From Corallococcus macrosporus (GTDB taxonomy: Bacteria > Myxococcota > Myxococcia > Myxococcales > Myxococcaceae): DNA of 64,000 nt. This document shows, in pieces, positions 59,820 to 64,000 of this stretch (position 1 is its first letter; each line of letters starts with the position of its first letter). The notes beneath the pieces were generated by a model, which was not told the origin of the DNA, ran no database searches, and worked only from the letters and a program-made list of their open reading frames with translations. The stretch lies in contig NZ_JAFIMU010000010.1 in the NCBI RefSeq assembly GCF_017302985.1, positions 124,001 to 188,000 on the forward strand, read 5' to 3'. The position numbers and the translations under genes were made by a program.

Positions 59820-62231
59820 TTATTCGTCGGCGCGCAGCGCGATGGCGGGCGTCACGCGCAGCGCGCGGCGAGCGGGCAGCCAACTGGCCACGAGCGCCAC
59901 CACTCCCAACAGCAGGGGCACGCCTCCGAACGTCAGGGCGTCCAGCGTTCCCACGCCGTAGAGCATCCCCGCGAGCCCGCGCGCGAGCACCGCCGCGCCC
60001 ACCAGCCCCACTCCGACGCCCACCGCGGCCAGCCGGAGTCCCTGCCCCACCACCAGCCACAGCACCTGCCGATCCGTCGCGCCCAGCGCCATGCGGATGC
60101 CCAGCTCGCGCGTGCGCTGGCTCACCGTGTACGCCAGCACGCCGTACAGCCCCACGCCCGCCAGCGTCAGCGCGAGCACGGCCATGGCCGTGAGCAGGCC
60201 GCCCATCACCTGCGTACGCCCCAGGCTCTCCGACACCACGTCCTCCAGGTCGCGCACCTGCATGAGCGGCAGGCCCGGATCCACCGCGCGAAGCTGTTCA
60301 CGCAGCGCGGGCACCAGCGCCTGTGCGCTCCGGGTGGCGCGCACGGCGATGACCATGTGCAGGCCCTCGAACTGATCCATGGGCAGGTACACCTCCGCGC
60401 GCGGCTCCTCCGCGAGGCTCGCGTGGTGCACGTCTCCCACCACGCCCACCACCTCCCGGAACGGCTCGCCGTCGAGCGTCAGCCGGGCGCGCTGTCCCAG
60501 GGAGGGACCCTTCGGAAGAAAGCGCTTCACGAAGGCTTCATTGACCACCATCACTGGCGCGCTCCCCGCGCCGTCCGAGGCGCGCACGTCACGGCCTTCC
60601 TTCAGTGGGATGCGCAGCGTGGCGAAGTAGCCATCGCTCACCGCGCGGAAGTTGACGGGCTCGCGCGCATCGGCCTCGCGCTCCGTCTCACCGGGCAGCA
60701 GCACCGCGCTGAAACCGTTGCGATTCCACAGCGGCAACGTGCTGGCCAGTCCCGCCGACTGCACCGACGGCAGCGCCCGCACGCGCGCCAGCAGCTCCGC
60801 GCTCACCAGCCGCCGTCGCGTGTCGTCCTCTCCATACGCCTCGCGAGGGAACGACAGATCCATCGCGCTGACACCGTGCGGCTCAAAGCCAGGTGCTACG
60901 GAGTGCAGTGCGTGGAGCGTGCGCAGCATCAGCCCCGCGCCCACCAGCGGCACGAGCGCCAGCGCGACCTGCGCCACCACCAGCACCGCCCGCGCCCGCA
61001 CCGGCCCCGTCGCGCCCCTTCCTCCGCGAAGGCCTCCGAGCGCGCCCTTCGCCTCCGCGCGGGAAGCGCGCAACGCGGGCACCAGACCGAAGAGGATGCT
61101 CGTGGTCAGCGACAGCCCCGCCGCGATGGCGAGCACGTGCGGCTCCAGCCGGATCTCCTCGGGTGACACCACCTCACCGGGCACGAACACGCGCAGCAGG
61201 TCCATGCCCCACAGCGCCAGGAGCAGCCCCACCGCGCCGCCCAGCACCGCCAGCACCGCGCTCTCCACCAGGAACTGCCGCACCAGCCGGCCCCGGTCCG
61301 CGCCCAGCGCCGCGCGCACGGCCACCTCCCGCTCCCGGGCACTGGCTCGCGCGAGCAGCAGGTTCGCCACGTTGGCGCACGCCACGCACAGCACCAGCAC
61401 CATCACTCCGGCCAGCAGCCACAGCTGCTCGCGGGACGTCTCCACCACCTGTTCATGCAGCGGCACCAGGCGCACTCCGGGCACCGCTTCACCTCCACCC
61501 ACCGTCGCGGCCCAGGCGCGCGAGCGCTCCTCCAGCTCCGCACGGGCGCGCTCCAGCGGAACGCCCGGCCGCAGCCGGCCCACGCCGCGCACGTAGAGTT
61601 CCTCCGGAACCTGCCCCGGTGCGGCGGTCGCGGGGGCCAGCGGCATCCACAGCTCCACGCCTGGCCAGAAGCGGAACGACGCGGGCAGCACGCCCTGGAC
61701 GACGTGCGGGGTGCCATCGAGCGTCACCGTCTGCCCCACCACGTCCGCGCGTCCCGCGAAGTGGCGCCACCAGAAGGCATGGGACAGGAGCACGCCCCGG
61801 TCGCGCCCGGGCACCTGGGACTCGGGACCGAAGGCCTGGCCGCGCTCGGGCCGCACGCCCAGCAGGGGCAACAGGCCCGGAGTGGCCAGCCCCGCCCGCA
61901 CCCGCTGCGCCGCGCCCGGACCGGTCAGCGTGTAGTCCACGGCGGTCACGCCCTCGATGCCCTGGAACGCGTCCGAGCGCTCGCGCCACGCCTGGAGGTA
62001 CGAGTACGCCACCCCGCCCCGCTCGCGCTGCGGCGTCGACTGGTACAGGCGCAGCAGCTCCTGGGGCTCGGGGTACGGCAGGGGCTTGAGCAGCACCTGG
62101 TACACGAGGCTGAAGACCGCGGTGGTGGCGCCGATGGCGAGCGCGAGCGTGGCCACGACCACCCCGGTGAACACGGGCTCGCGGCGCATCCGGCGCAGCG
62201 ACAGGCGGACGTCTTGGAGGAGCTGGGACAT
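59820..62231 (-). CDS. ADOP-type ABC transporter permease (duplicated FtsX)
   Basis: This 803-residue permease of the acidobacterial/myxobacterial duplicated type has an N-terminal QDVRLSLRRMRREPVFTGVVVATLALAIGATTAVFS helix, a first MacB_PCD periplasmic domain, and a first FtsX block with SAREREVAVRAALGADRGRLVRQFL. A second pair follows, with VAQVALALVPLVGAGLMLRTL and a C-terminal FtsX block QRTRELGIRMALGATDRQVL. It ends ARRALRVTPAIALRADE. No ATPase or adaptor gene is next to it, so it must use a partner encoded elsewhere. The ATG at 62231 is the onset of homology; the frame to 62606 is not coding upstream. It converges on the initiator-like gene, three bases apart. A TAGAGT -10-like hexamer lies 20 bases upstream. 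Confidence 0.9.
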   Translation of the reverse strand: MSQLLQDVRLSLRRMRREPVFTGVVVATLALAIGATTAVFSLVYQVLLKPLPYPEPQELLRLYQSTPQRERGGVAYSYLQAWRERSDAFQGIEGVTAVDYTLTGPGAAQRVRAGLATPGLLPLLGVRPERGQAFGPESQVPGRDRGVLLSHAFWWRHFAGRADVVGQTVTLDGTPHVVQGVLPASFRFWPGVELWMPLAPATAAPGQVPEELYVRGVGRLRPGVPLERARAELEERSRAWAATVGGGEAVPGVRLVPLHEQVVETSREQLWLLAGVMVLVLCVACANVANLLLARASAREREVAVRAALGADRGRLVRQFLVESAVLAVLGGAVGLLLALWGMDLLRVFVPGEVVSPEEIRLEPHVLAIAAGLSLTTSILFGLVPALRASRAEAKGALGGLRGGRGATGPVRARAVLVVAQVALALVPLVGAGLMLRTLHALHSVAPGFEPHGVSAMDLSFPREAYGEDDTRRRLVSAELLARVRALPSVQSAGLASTLPLWNRNGFSAVLLPGETEREADAREPVNFRAVSDGYFATLRIPLKEGRDVRASDGAGSAPVMVVNEAFVKRFLPKGPSLGQRARLTLDGEPFREVVGVVGDVHHASLAEEPRAEVYLPMDQFEGLHMVIAVRATRSAQALVPALREQLRAVDPGLPLMQVRDLEDVVSESLGRTQVMGGLLTAMAVLALTLAGVGLYGVLAYTVSQRTRELGIRMALGATDRQVLWLVVGQGLRLAAVGVGVGLVGAAVLARGLAGMLYGVGTLDALTFGGVPLLLGVVALVASWLPARRALRVTPAIALRADE

Positions 62232-62391
62232 GGGGTGGGTCCGGGGCTGCAACTCTAGCGCCACGGGTCTTCGCCGGGCCGGGGTCGGAGGAAGGCGGAG
62301 CGGGTGTTCGCTCGTGGCACACGGCGTCCCGCAAGCGGACAGCGGCCGTTTTTCGGAAGGCAGGCGCGGGCCCCGGCGATATGGAGGGCCC

Positions 62392-63174
62392 ATGCGCAAT
62401 GCACTGATGGCGGCTTCGTTCCTTGCCCTCGCGGGCTGTTCCCACTCGACGCCCACGGCTCCGGCGTCCTCCCCCCAGGCCCAGGCGGCGTCCGTGCCGG
62501 CGCAGGCGCTGGTGGACGCGCCGGACCGCACGGAGGCGGACCGCAAGCTGGACGCGGGCCGGCACCCCGCGGCCCTGCTCGAGTTCGTGGGCGTGAAGCC
62601 CGGCATGCAGGTGGCGGAGCTGATGGCGGGCGGCGGCTACACCACGGAGCTGCTGGCTCGCGCGGTGGGGCCCACGGGCAAGGTGTACGGCGAGAACCCC
62701 AAGGTCGTGCTGGAGCGCTTCGCGGAGAAGCCGTGGCAGGAGCGGCTGGCGCGGCCGGTGAACCAGAACGTGGTGCGCCTGGACCGTGAGCTGGACGCGC
62801 CCTTCCCGCCCGAGCTCAACGGCACGCTGGACGCGGTGGTGAGCCACATCATCTACCACGACACCGGCTGGCTGGGCGTGGACCGGGCGAAGATGAACGC
62901 GGCGGTGTTCCAGGCGCTCAAGCCGGGCGGCGTCTACGTCATCCTCGACTCCAGCGGGAAGCCGGGCACGGGCATCACGGAAGGCCAGACGCTGCACCGC
63001 ATCGACGAGCAGTTGGTGCGCGACGAGGTGCAGGCCGCGGGCTTCAAGTTCCAGGAGGAGGCCAACACCTGGCGCAACCCCGAGGACACGCGCGACTGGA
63101 ACTCCAGCCCGGGAGCCGCGGGCGAGCGCCGGGGCACGAGCGACCGCTTCGCGTTCAAGTTCGTCAAGCCGTAG
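62392..63174 (+). CDS. Methyltransferase-fold lipoprotein
   Basis: This 260-residue protein starts MRNALMAASFLALAGC (lipobox LAGC, Cys16), then a Ser/Pro/Ala-rich linker. From ~45 on it has a class I methyltransferase fold: motif I VAELMAGGGYTTELL, DREL in the acidic strand, DAVVSHIIYHDTGWLG and ALKPGGVYVILDSS. The family is common in proteobacteria as predicted SAM-dependent methyltransferases with exported signals, but SAM is not available in the periplasm. It may have another ligand or activity. The start follows GGAGGG. It begins ~160 bases after the divergent ADOP gene and 14 bases before the next gene, with which it may form an operon. Confidence 0.88.
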   Translation: MRNALMAASFLALAGCSHSTPTAPASSPQAQAASVPAQALVDAPDRTEADRKLDAGRHPAALLEFVGVKPGMQVAELMAGGGYTTELLARAVGPTGKVYGENPKVVLERFAEKPWQERLARPVNQNVVRLDRELDAPFPPELNGTLDAVVSHIIYHDTGWLGVDRAKMNAAVFQALKPGGVYVILDSSGKPGTGITEGQTLHRIDEQLVRDEVQAAGFKFQEEANTWRNPEDTRDWNSSPGAAGERRGTSDRFAFKFVKP

Positions 63175-63188
63175 AGGCAGACACGCAC

Positions 63189-63647
63189 ATGGCCTCTCAC
63201 AAGTTCAAGGCGAAGCTCGAAGTGGCCAACGACGTGGGAGGCCGGTTCGTGCGCTGTCCGTTCGACAGCCGCGAGGCCTACGGTGAAGCGCGGCCTCCCG
63301 TGGTCGGCACCGTCAACGGGCATCCCTTCCGGAGCCGGTTGATGGTGTACGGCGGCATCACCTACCTGGGCTTCACCCAGAAGGTGCGCGAGGCCGCGGG
63401 CGTCGAGGACGGCGCGCTGCTGAGCATCACGCTGGAGCGCGACACGGCGCCTCGCGAGATTGAAGTGCCGGAGGACCTCCAGCGTGCGCTGGACGCGGAG
63501 CCCGCGCTGCGGGACGTGTTCACGAAGCTCGCGTTCACGCACCGCAAGGAGTTCGTCCAGGCGCTCACCGAGGCGAAGAAGGAGGAGACCCGCGCGCGCC
63601 GCCTCGCGCAGACGCTGGAGAAGCTGCGCGCCAAGGTGGCGAAGTAG
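63189..63647 (+). CDS. YdeI/OmpD-associated-like (DUF1905) protein
   Basis: This 152-residue cytoplasmic protein has an N-terminal DUF1905 beta barrel (KFKAKLEVANDVGGRFVRCPFDSREAYG, VVGTVNGHPFRSRLM, YLGFTQKVREAAG) and a C-terminal YdeI-like helical tail (PEDLQRALDAEPALRDVFTKLAFTHRKEFVQAL and KKEETRARRLAQTLEKLRA). The two-domain arrangement is standard. Function is not well known; YdeI proteins are linked to stress resistance and bacteriocidin-type domains. The start at 63189 follows TAGAGG at ~10 bases. It is 14 bases downstream of the methyltransferase-fold gene. Confidence 0.9.
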   Translation: MASHKFKAKLEVANDVGGRFVRCPFDSREAYGEARPPVVGTVNGHPFRSRLMVYGGITYLGFTQKVREAAGVEDGALLSITLERDTAPREIEVPEDLQRALDAEPALRDVFTKLAFTHRKEFVQALTEAKKEETRARRLAQTLEKLRAKVAK

Positions 63648-63702
63648 ACCGGGTACGGACAGTGTCTGCTGGAGCCCCAGGCTGCCCGTCCCAGGGGTGG
63701 AG

Positions 63703-63708
63703 TAGCCT
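63703..63708 (+). promoter_or_regulatory. -10 element TAGCCT, 7 bases before start
   Basis: GAG-TAGCCT-TCAGCCC-ATG, the same arrangement as before the lipoprotein genes at 3100 and 5400. A leaderless mRNA is likely; there is no Shine-Dalgarno. Confidence 0.5.
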
Positions 63709-63715
63709 TCAGCCC

Positions 63716-64000
63716 ATGGCCTCTCGCATCCCGGCTCGCCCTGTCCGCAACGTCGACGATTCGAGCGCACGCCTCATCGCCTGTGGCGTGTCCATCGGGC
63801 TGTTCGTGATCGCCTGTTTCATGCCCGCGCTGATCACGCGCACCCCGCACCATGGGGGTGACTCGTCGGTGAATGGAGCGTTCCTGCTGCTCATCGGCCC
63901 CACGGCCGTGGTCTCCGGGAACTTCGGTTGGTTCGCCAATCCCCTGCTGGCCGTGGCGATCGTCATGCTCGCGCTGAGGGCGGACCGGAAGGCGTTCTGG
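63716..64000 (+). CDS. Membrane protein, N-terminal part (3' end outside window)
   Basis: The frame from ATG 63716 is open to the right edge (95 codons). After a ~20-residue basic N-terminus come two predicted membrane segments (LIACGVSIGLFVIACFMPALI and LLAVAIVMLALRA), with a loop rich in Gly/Asn (HHGGDSSVNGAF and SGNFGWFANP) and a weaker hydrophobic stretch FLLLIGPTAVV. I do not recognise the family. The start is supported by the TAGCCT hexamer 7 bases upstream and the onset of high GC3. Confidence 0.7.
   Translation, partial: MASRIPARPVRNVDDSSARLIACGVSIGLFVIACFMPALITRTPHHGGDSSVNGAFLLLIGPTAVVSGNFGWFANPLLAVAIVMLALRADRKAFW

Noticed and set aside
57545-63174. Prophage or integrative element around the initiator-like gene
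   Set aside because: No integrase, terminase, tail or attachment-site repeats were found, and neighbouring genes are ordinary chromosomal types.

Overview
The window is high-GC DNA (strongly G/C third codon positions, long antisense open frames over almost every gene). Its gene content is that of a predatory or developmental deltaproteobacterium: a Ser/Thr kinase with a C-terminal membrane anchor, many lipoproteins, Cys-rich/Gly-rich secreted proteins with MopE-like metal-binding motifs, class III cyclases fused to ATPase/TPR modules, and ADOP-type ABC permeases. A myxobacterium of the Corallococcus/Myxococcus type is the best guess. That is inference; no rRNA or other taxonomic marker is present.

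Layout. 1-5.4 kb: end of a sensor histidine kinase, then two tandem lipoproteins built from carboxypeptidase-regulatory-like beta domains. 5.4-7.1 kb: a two-gene unit of a secreted jelly-roll-like lipoprotein and a bacterial PARG-type macrodomain enzyme. 7.4-10.6 kb: a cyclase-ATPase-TPR regulator, divergent from that unit. 10.6-16.5 kb: an M28 peptidase and an opgG-X-opgH periplasmic glucan locus. 16.9-22.3 kb: DEAD-box helicase, Ser/Thr kinase and two secreted proteins of unknown function. 22.3-25.2 kb: a ThDP enzyme followed by a KAS III-like protein that has no cysteine. 25.5-28.5 kb: a SpoIIAA/STAS-like protein, a metzincin-TPR protein and a GNAT acetyltransferase. 28.5-35.0 kb: a complete tripartite efflux operon (YIP1 protein, TolC, MacA-like adaptor, ATPase, two different permeases), mostly joined by 4-base start/stop overlaps. 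35.3-38.7 kb: a ClpA/ClpC-like unfoldase and a DUF2520 protein.

38.7-50.4 kb: an unrecognised protein, a peptidase-propeller-barrel fusion, nadD, a degenerate metallophosphoesterase, a NamZ-type muramidase, a membrane cyclase with 11-residue repeats, a TPR protein and mutS2. 50.5-57.4 kb: three tandem paralogous Cys-rich/Gly-rich lipoproteins whose similarity is mosaic. 57.5-64 kb: a small NGSFE-type lipoprotein behind an unusually AT-rich promoter, a replication-initiator-like protein with a C-terminal DnaA-N-like domain, an ADOP permease, a methyltransferase-fold lipoprotein, a YdeI/DUF1905 protein and the start of a membrane protein.

A recurring regulatory signal is a -10 hexamer of the form TAnnnT, often TAGCCT or TAGCGT and sometimes preceded by TGC, placed 6-9 bases before the start codon. 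This implies leaderless or nearly leaderless mRNAs for several lipoprotein genes. No tRNA, rRNA, CRISPR array, insertion sequence or prophage was seen. Gene starts were chosen by Shine-Dalgarno or -10 position, signal peptide and onset of family homology; alternatives are stated.
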